NCBI RefSeq assembly: GCF_004327355.1 | Contig: NZ_QJUM01000028.1 | Location: 1 to 64,000 of the forward strand | Length of the DNA: 64,000 nt | Direction: 5' to 3' | From: Phytopseudomonas dryadis | GTDB lineage: Bacteria; Pseudomonadota; Gammaproteobacteria; Pseudomonadales; Pseudomonadaceae | In this document: positions 1 through 8,452 of the stretch, piece after piece | Numbering within the stretch: the first letter of the stretch is position 1 | Layout: each line of letters starts with the position of its first letter | Notes under the pieces: generated by a model | The model's database searches: none | Told to the model about the DNA's origin: nothing | The model's input: only the letters and a program-made list of their open reading frames with translations | Translations under genes and position numbers: made by a program

Positions 1-2
1 GT

Positions 3-107
3 GCAGTCATGCGTAAATACCTGACTGGCGTCTGGGCTTGCCTGAAGCTCGGTGTGCCTTTCGATTCATCCGAGCTATTCAGCAATGAACACCTGAAAAA
101 CGCTTGA
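3..107 (+). mobile_element. 3' end of an IS110-family-like transposase gene (truncated by window edge)
   Basis: The only open frame here ends at the TGA at 105-107 and gives a 34-residue C-terminal peptide containing MRKYLTGVWACLKLGVPFD followed by SSELFSNEHLKNA. I recognise this pattern (RKYL-x-WAC-x-K-x-G-x-PFDSS) as the C-terminus of IS110-type (DEDD/serine) transposases. Everything upstream lies outside the window, so I cannot tell whether the element is intact. The 116-bp repeat pair directly downstream may mark its insertion region. The family call rests on a short stretch. Confidence 0.55.
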
Positions 108-120
108 CCACTAACAGAGT

Positions 121-358
121 ATCTACACGGTCGGTGGCTTTGTGCAATTTTGTAGGCGCTGCGACCCCGCGGCGAATGGCGGTCGCACCACGGATCTTGC
201 GGGATGGCTGCAAGCGCATCGCGCCGAGGTCGACGCGCCTACACGGTCGGTGGCTTTGTGCAATTCCGTAGGCGCTGCGACCCCGCGGCGAATGGCGGCC
301 GCGCCACGGATCTTGCGGGATGGCCGCAAGCGCATCGCGCCGTGAGGTCGACGCGCCT
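121..358. repeat. Two tandem copies of a 116-bp palindromic repeat
   Basis: A unit beginning ACACGGTCGGTGGC starts at 125 and again at 241, nearly identical through GAGGTCGACGCGCCTAC. Inside each copy are short inverted segments (GGCGCTGCGACCCCGCGGCGAATGG type) related to the REP-like palindromes at 14.6, 17.8 and 62.9 kb. Open frames across it exist on both strands and arise only from the repeat; none resembles a protein. Confidence 0.75.
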
Positions 359-414
359 ACGCGGGGGCGGTTTTCCGCTCTTCTGCAGGCGCTCGCTACA
401 AAAACCTTGCCTGA

Positions 415-1701
415 TCACAGCACCACGCGCAGGCACTGCCCCGCGTGGTACAGGGAAAACCCCGTCTCATAGGCGCAGCTTCTCAGCTCGGCGGCGCGCA
501 GTGACTTCATCGGCGTGAAGGGAATGGGCAGCGCATCCGGCTCGTCCCTGAGCAGGAACCGGGCGAAGGCCTGGCCGATCACCGTGCCGGTGGTATTGCC
601 GCGGCCGTTGTAGCCGGTCACGGCGACGATGCCGGGAGCCGGTTCGAACAGGCGCATCAGGTGATCCGGGGTGAAGTCGATGCAGCCGGTCCAGTGCATC
701 TGCCAGTCGACCTTGCCCAGCGCGGGGAAGTAGTGCTGCTGGATACGGTCGGCCCAACTGCGGATGAACCAGGCCGGCTTGTTGTTGGCCCGGCCCATGC
801 TGCCGAGCAGCAGCCTGCCATCGGCGTCGCGGCGGATGCTGCTGAGCACGGTGCGGGTGTCCCAGGAGCCCTGGCCATAGGGCAGGACCTGGTCGGCGGC
901 CGCGCCGCTCAAGGGCACGGACGCGACCTGGTAGTAGTAACCGCGGAAATAGCTGCGGCGCAGCTGCGTCCATTCGCCCTCGGTGTAGGCGCCGGTGGCG
1001 ATCACCACTTTCTCCGCGCTGACCGTGCCTTGCGCGGTGCGTACCTGCCAGCCATCGCCCTCACGCTGCAACGTCTGCACCGGCGAGTGCTGATGCACCT
1101 TGCCGCCCAGGCCGGTCACCACCTTGGCCAGGCCGATGGTGTAGGCCATGGGGTTGATGGTGCCGGCGCGGCGGTCGAGCAGGGCGCCGGTGATCCTGTC
1201 GGTACCGCAATAGGTCGCGCATTCGGCGCCGGTGAGCAGTTCGACGTCGGCGCCGCGCCGTTGCCACTGCGACTCGCGGGACCGCAGGTCGGCCAGGCCG
1301 GCGGCGTTGTGGGCCATGTGCAGGGTGCCGGCGTTGCGTGCCTGGCAATCGATGGCGTAGCGCCGGATCAGCGAGAAAACCTCGGCCGGCGCGTGGCCGA
1401 GCACCTCGTTCAGGCGCTGGCCGAGCGGCTGGCCCAGCGTCGCCTCGACATCGTCGGGCTTGATCCAGGTGCCGGCATTGACCAGGCCGACATTGCGCCC
1501 CGAACCGCCATGGCCCACCGCATGGGCCTCCAGCACGCAGACCGTCTTACCCTGTTCGAGCAGGTGCAGCGCCGCCGACAGACCGGTGATGCCGCCGCCG
1601 ATGACGCACACATCGACAGCGGCGTGGCCGTCCAGGGCGCCGCACAGAGGCTCCTCGGGCGTCAGTGTTTCCCAGAGACAGGCTTGCTGGACAGTACCCA
1701 T
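415..1701 (-). CDS. amaA: FAD-dependent L-pipecolate oxidase AmaA
   Basis: Predicted 428-residue flavoprotein that oxidises L-pipecolate to delta1-piperideine-6-carboxylate in the D-lysine (aminoadipate) branch of lysine catabolism. The N-terminus holds the dinucleotide-binding fold VCVIGGGITGLSAAL with the GxGxxG glycines near residues 35-40, and the rest matches the glycine oxidase/D-amino-acid dehydrogenase-like (DAO) fold, ending in the GYNGRGNTTGTVIGQ segment typical of these enzymes. I chose the ATG at 1701, preceded by GAGGG, over an in-frame TTG at 1737. It lies 66 bp downstream of amaB on the same strand, separated by a short GC hairpin (CCCCGC-CTC-GCGGGG, 1752-1766), so the two are probably co-transcribed. 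The symbol comes from the conserved amaA-amaB-lysR-hglS order known from P. putida. Confidence 0.85.
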   Translation of the reverse strand: MGTVQQACLWETLTPEEPLCGALDGHAAVDVCVIGGGITGLSAALHLLEQGKTVCVLEAHAVGHGGSGRNVGLVNAGTWIKPDDVEATLGQPLGQRLNEVLGHAPAEVFSLIRRYAIDCQARNAGTLHMAHNAAGLADLRSRESQWQRRGADVELLTGAECATYCGTDRITGALLDRRAGTINPMAYTIGLAKVVTGLGGKVHQHSPVQTLQREGDGWQVRTAQGTVSAEKVVIATGAYTEGEWTQLRRSYFRGYYYQVASVPLSGAAADQVLPYGQGSWDTRTVLSSIRRDADGRLLLGSMGRANNKPAWFIRSWADRIQQHYFPALGKVDWQMHWTGCIDFTPDHLMRLFEPAPGIVAVTGYNGRGNTTGTVIGQAFARFLLRDEPDALPIPFTPMKSLRAAELRSCAYETGFSLYHAGQCLRVVL

Positions 1702-1767
1702 GCCGCGACCCTCTTCGAACAGCGATCCTGACTGCAACGATGGCGCTACGACCCCGCCTCGCGGGGC

Positions 1768-3258
1768 TCAATCGAACACGATGCCCTGGGCCAGCGGCAG
1801 CTCGCGGGAGTAGTTGACGGTGTTGGTCTGGCGGCGCATGTAGGCCTTCCAGGCGTCCGAGCCGGACTCGCGGCCGCCGCCGGTTTCCTTCTCGCCGCCG
1901 AAGGCCCCGCCGATCTCCGCGCCGCTGGTGCCGATATTGACGTTGGCGATGCCGCAGTCACTGCCCGAGGCGCTCTGGAAGCGCTCCGCCTCGCGCAGGT
2001 CGGTGGTGAAGATGCACGACGACAGGCCCTGGGGCACCTCGTTGTTCAGGCGCAGGGCGTCCTCGAACTCGTCGTAGCCCAGCACGTAGAGGATCGGGGC
2101 GAAGGTCTCGGAGCGCACCACCTCGCTCTGGCCGGGCATCTCGACGATGGCCGGGCTGACGTAGTAGGCGTCGGGGTATTGATCCTGCAACTGGCGCTCG
2201 CCGCCGAACACCTTGCCACCTTCGTCGCGGGCGCGGGTCAGGGCGCTCTGCATGGCATCGAAGGCCTGCTTGTCCATCAGCGGGCCGACCAGGTTGTCCT
2301 GACGCGGATCGCCGATGCGCACTTTGCTGTAGGCCGCCTTGAGGCGGGCGACCACCTCGTCCTTGACCGAGCTGTGGGCGATCAGGCGGCGCAAGGTGGT
2401 GCAGCGCTGCCCGGCGGTGCCGACGGCGCTGAACAGGATGCCGCGCACGGCCAGATCGAGGTCGGCACTGGGCGCGAGGATCATGGCGTTGTTGCCGCCC
2501 AGCTCAAGGATGCTGCGGCCGAAACGGGCCGCCACCCGCGGCCCGACTTCACGGCCCATGCGGGTGCTGCCGGTGGCGCTGACCAGCGCCACGCGCGGGT
2601 CGTCGACCAGGACTTCGCCGGCTTCGCGGTCGCCGATGATCAATTGCGCCAGCCCGTCGGGGGCGTCGCCGAAGCGCTTCAGCGCCTTGTCCAGCAAGGC
2701 CTGGGAGGCGAGGGCGGTGAGCGGGGTCTTCTCCGACGGCTTCCAGATCACCGCGTTGCCGCAGACCAGAGCCAGGCTGGTGTTCCAGGCCCACACCGCG
2801 ACCGGGAAGTTGAAGGCGCTGATCACCCCGACCACGCCCAGCGGGTGCCAGGTCTCGCGCATATGGTGGCCAGGGCGCTCGGAGGCGATGGTCAGGCCGT
2901 AGAGCTGGCGCGACAGGCCGACGGCGAAATCGCAGATATCGATCATTTCCTGCACTTCGCCCAGGCCTTCCTGGGTGATCTTGCCGGCTTCGATGGACAC
3001 CAGCTCGCCCAGCGCGGCCTTGTGCTCGCGCAGCACTTCACCGAACAGGCGCACCAGCTCGCCGCGGCGCGGCGCCGGCACGTCGCGCCAGGCCAGGTAG
3101 GCCTGCTGGCCGCTGGCGATCTTGCCGCGCACGGCGTCCGGGCTTTCCAGGCTGACCTGGGCGATGCGGCTCCCGTCGATCGGGGTATGCACGGCATGGT
3201 TGCCGCCCTGATAGGCGGCAGCACTGACCCCAAGGCTTTCGAGCAGCTCGTCGACCAT
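1768..3258 (-). CDS. amaB: L-piperidine-6-carboxylate / aminoadipate semialdehyde dehydrogenase AmaB
   Basis: 496-residue aldehyde dehydrogenase expected to oxidise the piperideine-6-carboxylate/aminoadipate semialdehyde made by AmaA to L-2-aminoadipate with NAD(P)+. Visible ALDH signatures are FNFPVAVWAWNT, the glutamate motif ILELGGNNAM near residue 252 and the catalytic cysteine in GQRCTTLRR near residue 286. It belongs to the ALDH7 (antiquitin) group. The start is fixed by AGGAG just before the ATG at 3258; the frame stays open far upstream, but that region is the regulator's promoter and antisense. It is divergent from the LysR gene with a dyad operator in between. First gene of the amaB-amaA unit. 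Confidence 0.9.
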   Translation of the reverse strand: MVDELLESLGVSAAAYQGGNHAVHTPIDGSRIAQVSLESPDAVRGKIASGQQAYLAWRDVPAPRRGELVRLFGEVLREHKAALGELVSIEAGKITQEGLGEVQEMIDICDFAVGLSRQLYGLTIASERPGHHMRETWHPLGVVGVISAFNFPVAVWAWNTSLALVCGNAVIWKPSEKTPLTALASQALLDKALKRFGDAPDGLAQLIIGDREAGEVLVDDPRVALVSATGSTRMGREVGPRVAARFGRSILELGGNNAMILAPSADLDLAVRGILFSAVGTAGQRCTTLRRLIAHSSVKDEVVARLKAAYSKVRIGDPRQDNLVGPLMDKQAFDAMQSALTRARDEGGKVFGGERQLQDQYPDAYYVSPAIVEMPGQSEVVRSETFAPILYVLGYDEFEDALRLNNEVPQGLSSCIFTTDLREAERFQSASGSDCGIANVNIGTSGAEIGGAFGGEKETGGGRESGSDAWKAYMRRQTNTVNYSRELPLAQGIVFD

Positions 3259-3342
3259 GTTTATCTCCTGTATCGGGTGAGCGAAGGCGTTGCTGAGTAA
3301 TGCCACGGAACGGGTTTCGTCACAAATGACCTTTACGCACCA

Positions 3343-3365
3343 GTTCATTCCCTCAGAGAATGAAC
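3343..3365. promoter_or_regulatory. Dyad operator between amaB and the LysR gene
   Basis: A perfect 8-base inverted repeat, GTTCATTC-N7-GAATGAAC, lies in the divergent promoter region, 28 bases before the regulator ATG. It contains the LysR-type T-N11-A pattern. The core CATTC-N7-GAATG recurs upstream of hglS with identical spacing, which argues for one regulator binding both. Confidence 0.7.
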
Positions 3366-3393
3366 CCTTTACACGCCTGCACGGAAGACGTCC

Positions 3394-4299
3394 ATGTCCA
3401 AACGCCTGCTCCCCAGCATGACCGCCTTGCAGTGTTTCGAGGCGGCCGCCCGGCACATGAGTTTCACCCGCGCCGCCCAGGAGCTGCACCTGACCCAGAG
3501 CGCCGTGAGCAAGCAGGTCGCGCAGCTCGAGGACATGCTCCAGCACCTGCTGTTCCACCGGGTGCGGCGGCGCCTGCAACTGACCCCGGCGGGCGAGCTG
3601 TACCTGGCCGAGGTCAACAAGATCCTCACCCAGGTCGACATGTCCAGCCGCTACATCCTCTCCTATGGCGGCGAGACGGAAGTGCTCCGGCTCGCCACGC
3701 AACCGACCTTCGGCGTGCGCTGGCTGATCCCCAATCTCAAGGGCTTTTCCAGGCGCCACCCAAGCATCCACCTGGATATCCGCAACGAGCTGGAACCTTT
3801 CGACCTGGTGCAGGCCAAGGCCGATGTGGCGTTCTTCTATGGCAAGGGTTCCTGGCCGGGTGCCGTGTGCATCGAGCTGTTCGGCGAGGAGGTGGTGACG
3901 GTCTGCGCCCCGGCGATCCTGCCCGCCGCCGCGCTCGACAGCGCCGCCGATCTGACCTCGCTGGTGCTGCTGCAATGCGCGTCGCGGCCGGAGGCCTGGC
4001 ACGAATGGTTCGAGGAGCAGGGCATCAACACCGAATACAGCTACCACGGCCCGCGTTTCGACACCTTTTCCATGTGCATCCGCGCCGCCCGTGCCGGTTG
4101 CGGGGTAGCCCTGGTGCCGCGTTTCCTGATCGAGGACGAGTTGGCCGAAGGCAAGCTGGTGATTCCCTGGCAGCACCTCAAGGTCAGTGAAGGCGCCCAC
4201 TTCATCGCCTGCAGCGAGCCGTCCCTGGACATCCCCAAGGTGCGCCATCTGGTCGACTGGATTCTGCACAAGGCCGGGGCGCGCAGCCCGTTTCTCTGA
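3394..4299 (+). CDS. LysR-family regulator of the lysine/aminoadipate block
   Basis: 301-residue LysR-type transcriptional regulator of the GcvA-like subgroup. The N-terminal winged helix-turn-helix is clear (SMTALQCFEAAARHMSFTRAAQELHLTQSAVSKQ, residues about 8-42), followed by an effector-binding domain starting at about residue 90. It is divergent from amaB and immediately upstream of, and co-oriented with, hglS, the position occupied by the LysR gene of the same block in P. putida. Duplicate CATTC-N7-GAATG dyads beside amaB and hglS suggest it controls both arms. The inducer is not evident from sequence; a pathway intermediate such as aminoadipate or 2-oxoadipate is a guess. Confidence 0.85.
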   Translation: MSKRLLPSMTALQCFEAAARHMSFTRAAQELHLTQSAVSKQVAQLEDMLQHLLFHRVRRRLQLTPAGELYLAEVNKILTQVDMSSRYILSYGGETEVLRLATQPTFGVRWLIPNLKGFSRRHPSIHLDIRNELEPFDLVQAKADVAFFYGKGSWPGAVCIELFGEEVVTVCAPAILPAAALDSAADLTSLVLLQCASRPEAWHEWFEEQGINTEYSYHGPRFDTFSMCIRAARAGCGVALVPRFLIEDELAEGKLVIPWQHLKVSEGAHFIACSEPSLDIPKVRHLVDWILHKAGARSPFL

Positions 4300-4329
4300 G
4301 ACGGGCCGGCCCCGGCTTCCCTGGATCAT

Positions 4330-4346
4330 CATTCCGCCAGGGAATG
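4330..4346. promoter_or_regulatory. Second CATTC-N7-GAATG dyad, upstream of hglS
   Basis: CATTC CGCCAGG GAATG lies in the 124-bp gap between the LysR gene and hglS, 77 bases before the hglS ATG. It has the same half-sites and the same 7-base spacer as the dyad at 3346-3362, implying a shared operator and a separate promoter for hglS. Confidence 0.65.
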
Positions 4347-4423
4347 GAAAACTGAGCGGATGTCGTTTGCCACGGCGCCGCGAGCCGCGCAGAATTCCAC
4401 CGCGTACAAGGAGACCGCTCACC

Positions 4424-5821
4424 ATGCAGACACAGGGCTTCGTCAGCCCGGACAGCATCCGCGCCCGCTTTTCCCGCGCGATGTCCGACATGTACAAAAG
4501 CGAGGTGCCGCTCTACGGCGCCTTGCTGGAACTGGTGGCGCAGACCAATGCGCGGGTCATGCGCGAGCGGCCCGAGGTCGCCGGGCACCTGCGCGCCACC
4601 GGCGAGATCGAGCGCCTGGACATGGAGCGCCATGGCGCCATCCGTGTCGGCAGCGCCGCGGAGCTGTCGATGATCCGGCGTCTGTTCGCGGTCATGGGCA
4701 TGCAGCCGGTGGGTTACTACGACCTCGCCCCGGCGGGTGTGCCGGTGCACTCCACGGCGTTTCGCGCCATCCACGAAGCCTCGTTGCAGGCCAGCCCGTT
4801 CCGGGTCTTCACCTCGCTGCTGCGCCTGGAGCTGATCGAAGATCCCGCGTTGCGCGAGTTGGCCGCCGAGCTGCTGGCGCAACGCGATATCTTCACCGCG
4901 CGGGCCGTCGAGCTGATCGAACTGTGCGAGCGCAATGGCGGGCTCACGGCGGAACAGGCCGAGGCGTTCGTCGGCGAGGCGCTGGAAACCTTCCGCTGGC
5001 ACAGCAACGCCACCGTCAGCGCCGAGCAGTACCGGCAACTGCACGACCAGCACCGGCTGATCGCCGATGTGGTGGCCTTCAAGGGGCCGCATATCAACCA
5101 CCTGACGCCGCGCACGCTGGATATCGACGCGGTTCAGGCCGGCATGCCCGGGCATGGCATCACGCCGAAAGCGGTGATCGAGGGGCCGCCGCGGCGCGCC
5201 TGCCCGATCCTGCTGCGCCAGACCAGCTTCAAGGCGCTGCAGGAGCGGGTCGCCTTCGTCGGCCAGCAGGGTGCCGAGGGCAGCCACACGGCACGCTTCG
5301 GCGAGATCGAACAGCGTGGCGCCGCCCTCACGCCCAAGGGCCGGGCGCTCTACGACCGCTTGCTCGACAGCGCCCGCGAGGCCCTGGGCGAGTTTCCCGG
5401 CGAGGCCAACGCGGTGCGTTACCAGGCCTTGCTGGCCGAGCGCTTCCAGGCCTTTCCCGACAGCCTTGAGTCGATGCGCCGTGACGCACTGGCCTATTTC
5501 CGCTACTTCGCCACGCCCCAGGGCATCGCCGCCCGCGACCAGGCGGAGCGCCCGCAACGCCTGGAGGCGCTGATCGCGGCCGGGCACGTTCGCTACGAGC
5601 CCCTGGTGTACGAGGACTTCCTGCCGGTCAGCGCGGCGGGTATCTTCCAGTCCAACCTCGGCGACGGCGCTCGCAGCGACTACGCCATCAGCTCCAGCCA
5701 GGCGGACTTCCAGGCCGCCCTGGGCGCCACGGTGCTGGACGAGCTGAGCCTGTACGGCGAAACCCAGTCCCGCTCGCTCGAGGCCTGTGCCGAGGCACTG
5801 GGGTTGCCGGCATTGGCTTAG
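4424..5821 (+). CDS. hglS: 2-oxoadipate dioxygenase/decarboxylase HglS (DUF1338, YdcJ family)
   Basis: 465-residue member of the DUF1338/YdcJ family. P. putida HglS converts 2-oxoadipate to D-2-hydroxyglutarate, the last ring-independent step linking lysine catabolism to central metabolism, using a vicinal-oxygen-chelate-like fold and a metal centre. H70 within MERHGAIR matches the position I recall for a metal-binding histidine of the characterised enzyme, with R74 beside it; a second candidate histidine is in GPHINHLTPRTLDID. AAGGAG precedes the ATG at 4424. The length equals the family norm. Downstream the strand continues into the rhomboid gene after 160 bp. The aminotransferase (amaC-type) and 2-hydroxyglutarate dehydrogenase needed to complete the route are not in this window. 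Confidence 0.9.
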   Translation: MQTQGFVSPDSIRARFSRAMSDMYKSEVPLYGALLELVAQTNARVMRERPEVAGHLRATGEIERLDMERHGAIRVGSAAELSMIRRLFAVMGMQPVGYYDLAPAGVPVHSTAFRAIHEASLQASPFRVFTSLLRLELIEDPALRELAAELLAQRDIFTARAVELIELCERNGGLTAEQAEAFVGEALETFRWHSNATVSAEQYRQLHDQHRLIADVVAFKGPHINHLTPRTLDIDAVQAGMPGHGITPKAVIEGPPRRACPILLRQTSFKALQERVAFVGQQGAEGSHTARFGEIEQRGAALTPKGRALYDRLLDSAREALGEFPGEANAVRYQALLAERFQAFPDSLESMRRDALAYFRYFATPQGIAARDQAERPQRLEALIAAGHVRYEPLVYEDFLPVSAAGIFQSNLGDGARSDYAISSSQADFQAALGATVLDELSLYGETQSRSLEACAEALGLPALA

Positions 5822-5984
5822 GGGCTGTTGAGGTTTCAGCGCCAGCCGCGTTGTTGCGAATACGGCGAGCCGGTTCACAGCCTGCCATCGCGTCGGGTGA
5901 CCTGTACGACGATTTGCGGGAAAGTTGCAGGCTGCGGGGGCTACACGCCTACCAGAACATCTTGAAAGAAGGAGTGCACAGCAG

Positions 5985-7934
5985 ATGGAACCCACTGGCC
6001 AACATCGTTTGCGCCTGCCCTGGCTGACCCTGTGTCTGATCATCGCCAACCTTGGCGCCTACTGGTGGATGGCCGACACGCTCGGTCATTTTGGCCCCTA
6101 TGACGAAACCGAGCTGATGCTGCTCGGCGCCAACGTCGCCTCGTTATCGGCCACCGGCGATTATGCGCGGCTGTTCACCAGCATGTTCCTGCATGGCTCC
6201 TTGCTGCACCTGGGGCAGAACATGTTCGCTCTGCTGCTGATCGGCACCACCCTGGAAAGCCTGCTGGCGCGCTGGCAATGGCTGGCGCTGTACCTGCTCG
6301 GCGGGCTGTTCGCCAGCTTCGCCTCCGCCACCCTCAACTTCGACCGCGAGCAGGTCTCGCTCTTCGGCCAGGTGACCCAGATCATCTACATCAGCGTCGG
6401 CGCCTCCGGTGCGATCATGAGCCTGGCGGGCGCCGAACTCGGCGTGGCGCTGGGGCTCAAGCTCTGGGCGATGAACGAGGGCGGAGAGACCAGGCAGCCC
6501 GACAAGCTGCTGCGCAGCGCGCTGCTGATGCCGATCCTGGTGCTGGTCTATGGCCTGCTGGATGGCGGCACGGACAACGTCGCCCATGTCGCGGGTTTCC
6601 TGTTCGGCCTGCTGGCGGTCGCACCGGTTGCCGCGGCCTATATCATCAGCGCCTGGCCGCCGCGCGTCGCGGTGGGCCTGGGTGTGCTGCTGGTGCTCGG
6701 GCTCAGTGGCCTGCAGCTATTCGGCCGGGTCGCCAGTCATCCGGACAGCGAGGGCTTGCGCCAGTTGGCGTTGTGGGAGGTCGAGGAAACACGACGGCTG
6801 AGCGATCTGCATCAGCGTGTCGCCCAGGAGCGCCAGGCGTCGTTGTCGCCGGCTACGCCCGAGCAGGCCAAGGGCCTGGTCATTCCCGTGCCCTTCGTCG
6901 GGCGCATGGTGCCGAGCTCCGATCCGCAACGGGTGTTCCTGCTGAAGAACTACAACCAGGCGCAGATCATCGAATACGACCTGGCGCGCAATGCGCCGGT
7001 GCGCACCCTGATCGACCACCCTTACGCCGGCAACGACCTGTGGGGGTGCCCCGTGGAGCAGTGCTTCGGTGTCGGTGTCTCCGACCTGCAGCTCGACGAG
7101 GCCAATGGCAAGGGCTACGTCAGCAGCCTGGTCAAGGGCGCGCTGAGCCGCATCGACCTGGCCAGCGGCCGCATCGACTGGACGACCGTGACCGGCAAGT
7201 TCCCGAGCCGCCTGCTGCTGCGCGAGGGGCGGCTGTACAGCCTGGATCGCGTGGACAACAGCCTGGTGATCCTCGACGCCGAAAGCGGCAAGCAACTGGA
7301 GAAGGTGCAATTGCCGGGCGAGGGCGATAACCGGTATCGCTGGCCCCAGGGCGAGACCCTGCAGTTCTCCAGCCAGGGCGATGCGTTGTACCTGTTGCCG
7401 GCCGAGCGCCAGCCGTTGCGCCTGGACCTGGCCAGCCAGACGCTGACGCCGGTGGGCGACGAAGGCGCCAGGCAGATGGGCCGCGATGGTCAGGGGCGCC
7501 TCTGGCTGCTGTACGAGGACGGGGTGTTCTATCCCGAGCTCGATGCGCGCCGCGAACGGGTGTTCTTCCGTATGGACCGGCATGTGTCACCACGTTACGT
7601 CAATACCACCTTCATCGATCGTGATGGCCGGCAGCCGCTGATCCTGCACCTGGAATCCAACTTCGTACTGGCCAGTTCGGGCCGCACCGGGCAACTGTTG
7701 CGTCTGTATCCGCTGGCCCATCCCGAGAGAGAGCAGCTGTACCTGCAGGCCCTCGATGGCGGCCGCTTCTATGTCAGCGGCCGGCAGGCGACGCAATTGC
7801 TGGACATCGACACGGCCTTGCCCGCGGCAGGAGCCGGTGACGCCTATCAGGCGCAACTGGAAGAGCAGCCGCAGTGGAAGCGTCAGTTCAAGCGCCAGGA
7901 GCCGCCCCGGCCGGCGTCGGGCTGGGGCTGGTAG
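5985..7934 (+). CDS. Rhomboid-family intramembrane serine protease with large C-terminal soluble domain
   Basis: 649 residues. The first ~245 form a rhomboid domain with all active-site landmarks: the H70-x4-H75-x3-N79 motif (HGSLLHLGQN), nucleophile S141 in SVGASGAIM, and catalytic H201 in NVAHVAGFLFG. Hydrophobic segments flank these and another follows at about residues 225-245. From about 250 to the end is a soluble region with repeated short beta-like motifs (RIDLASGRIDW, ILDAESGKQLEKV, RLDLASQTLTPVG) suggesting a YncE/NHL-like beta-propeller, probably periplasmic. Start chosen at ATG 5985 with GGAG 10 bases upstream, rather than an in-frame TTG further up. Substrates cannot be predicted. 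A rhomboid fused to a propeller-like domain is unusual compared with the short GlpG type. Confidence 0.85.
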   Translation: MEPTGQHRLRLPWLTLCLIIANLGAYWWMADTLGHFGPYDETELMLLGANVASLSATGDYARLFTSMFLHGSLLHLGQNMFALLLIGTTLESLLARWQWLALYLLGGLFASFASATLNFDREQVSLFGQVTQIIYISVGASGAIMSLAGAELGVALGLKLWAMNEGGETRQPDKLLRSALLMPILVLVYGLLDGGTDNVAHVAGFLFGLLAVAPVAAAYIISAWPPRVAVGLGVLLVLGLSGLQLFGRVASHPDSEGLRQLALWEVEETRRLSDLHQRVAQERQASLSPATPEQAKGLVIPVPFVGRMVPSSDPQRVFLLKNYNQAQIIEYDLARNAPVRTLIDHPYAGNDLWGCPVEQCFGVGVSDLQLDEANGKGYVSSLVKGALSRIDLASGRIDWTTVTGKFPSRLLLREGRLYSLDRVDNSLVILDAESGKQLEKVQLPGEGDNRYRWPQGETLQFSSQGDALYLLPAERQPLRLDLASQTLTPVGDEGARQMGRDGQGRLWLLYEDGVFYPELDARRERVFFRMDRHVSPRYVNTTFIDRDGRQPLILHLESNFVLASSGRTGQLLRLYPLAHPEREQLYLQALDGGRFYVSGRQATQLLDIDTALPAAGAGDAYQAQLEEQPQWKRQFKRQEPPRPASGWGW

Positions 7935-7978
7935 CCGGGGCATCAGACCACGCCCGGGGCCGGCGCGCCAACCGCGTG

Positions 7979-8404
7979 TCACTCATGCAGGAAACGCGCG
8001 CGGTCTTCGGGGCGGGGCAGGGGGCAATGCCGGTAGCGGCCGAACAGCCGATAGCGATTCTGCGCGATGCGCTCGTAGCCCCAGTCGCGCAGGCCCCGTG
8101 GCAACAGGCGCAAGGCGCTCAGGTAGCGCCACGGCGCCGGCAACTCGGCGATGATCCGCAGAAAGGCATCGCTCCTGGCATGGGCGTGTTCGCCATCGAC
8201 GTAGAGCAGGGTGTCGAAACGATCGAGCGGCATATCGAACCAGGCCAGGATCGCCTGCCCCTGGGGTGACTGTACGCAGCACAGCTTGAAGCGGGCGTCG
8301 CGATCATGGCGCAGCAGAAAGCGGCTCCAGCCGTTGCACAGCTTGCACACGCCATCGTACAGCACGACCCGATCACCGGCCTGCAAATAGGGGGGATAAG
8401 GCAT
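7979..8404 (-). CDS. DCC-family thiol-disulfide oxidoreductase-like protein (DUF393)
   Basis: 141 residues of the DCC family, named for its N-terminal motif, visible here as VVLYDGVCKLCNGW near residues 13-26 with a CxxC pair. The family is presumed redox-active on the basis of this motif, but most members are uncharacterised. The ATG at 8404 has GGAGG six bases upstream; two in-frame codons further up (ATG 8410, GTG 8419) are too close to that site. Convergent with the rhomboid gene, 44 bp apart. Confidence 0.85.
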   Translation of the reverse strand: MPYPPYLQAGDRVVLYDGVCKLCNGWSRFLLRHDRDARFKLCCVQSPQGQAILAWFDMPLDRFDTLLYVDGEHAHARSDAFLRIIAELPAPWRYLSALRLLPRGLRDWGYERIAQNRYRLFGRYRHCPLPRPEDRARFLHE

Positions 8405-8452
8405 CTGCATCCTCCGCACTGGCGATGCGCTCAGGGTAGCGCAACTGCGGGC

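Noticed and set aside
1768..4497. A 909-codon version of AmaB starting far upstream
   Set aside because: It would overlap the whole LysR gene in antisense. The ALDH family length and an AGGAG site fix the start at 3258.
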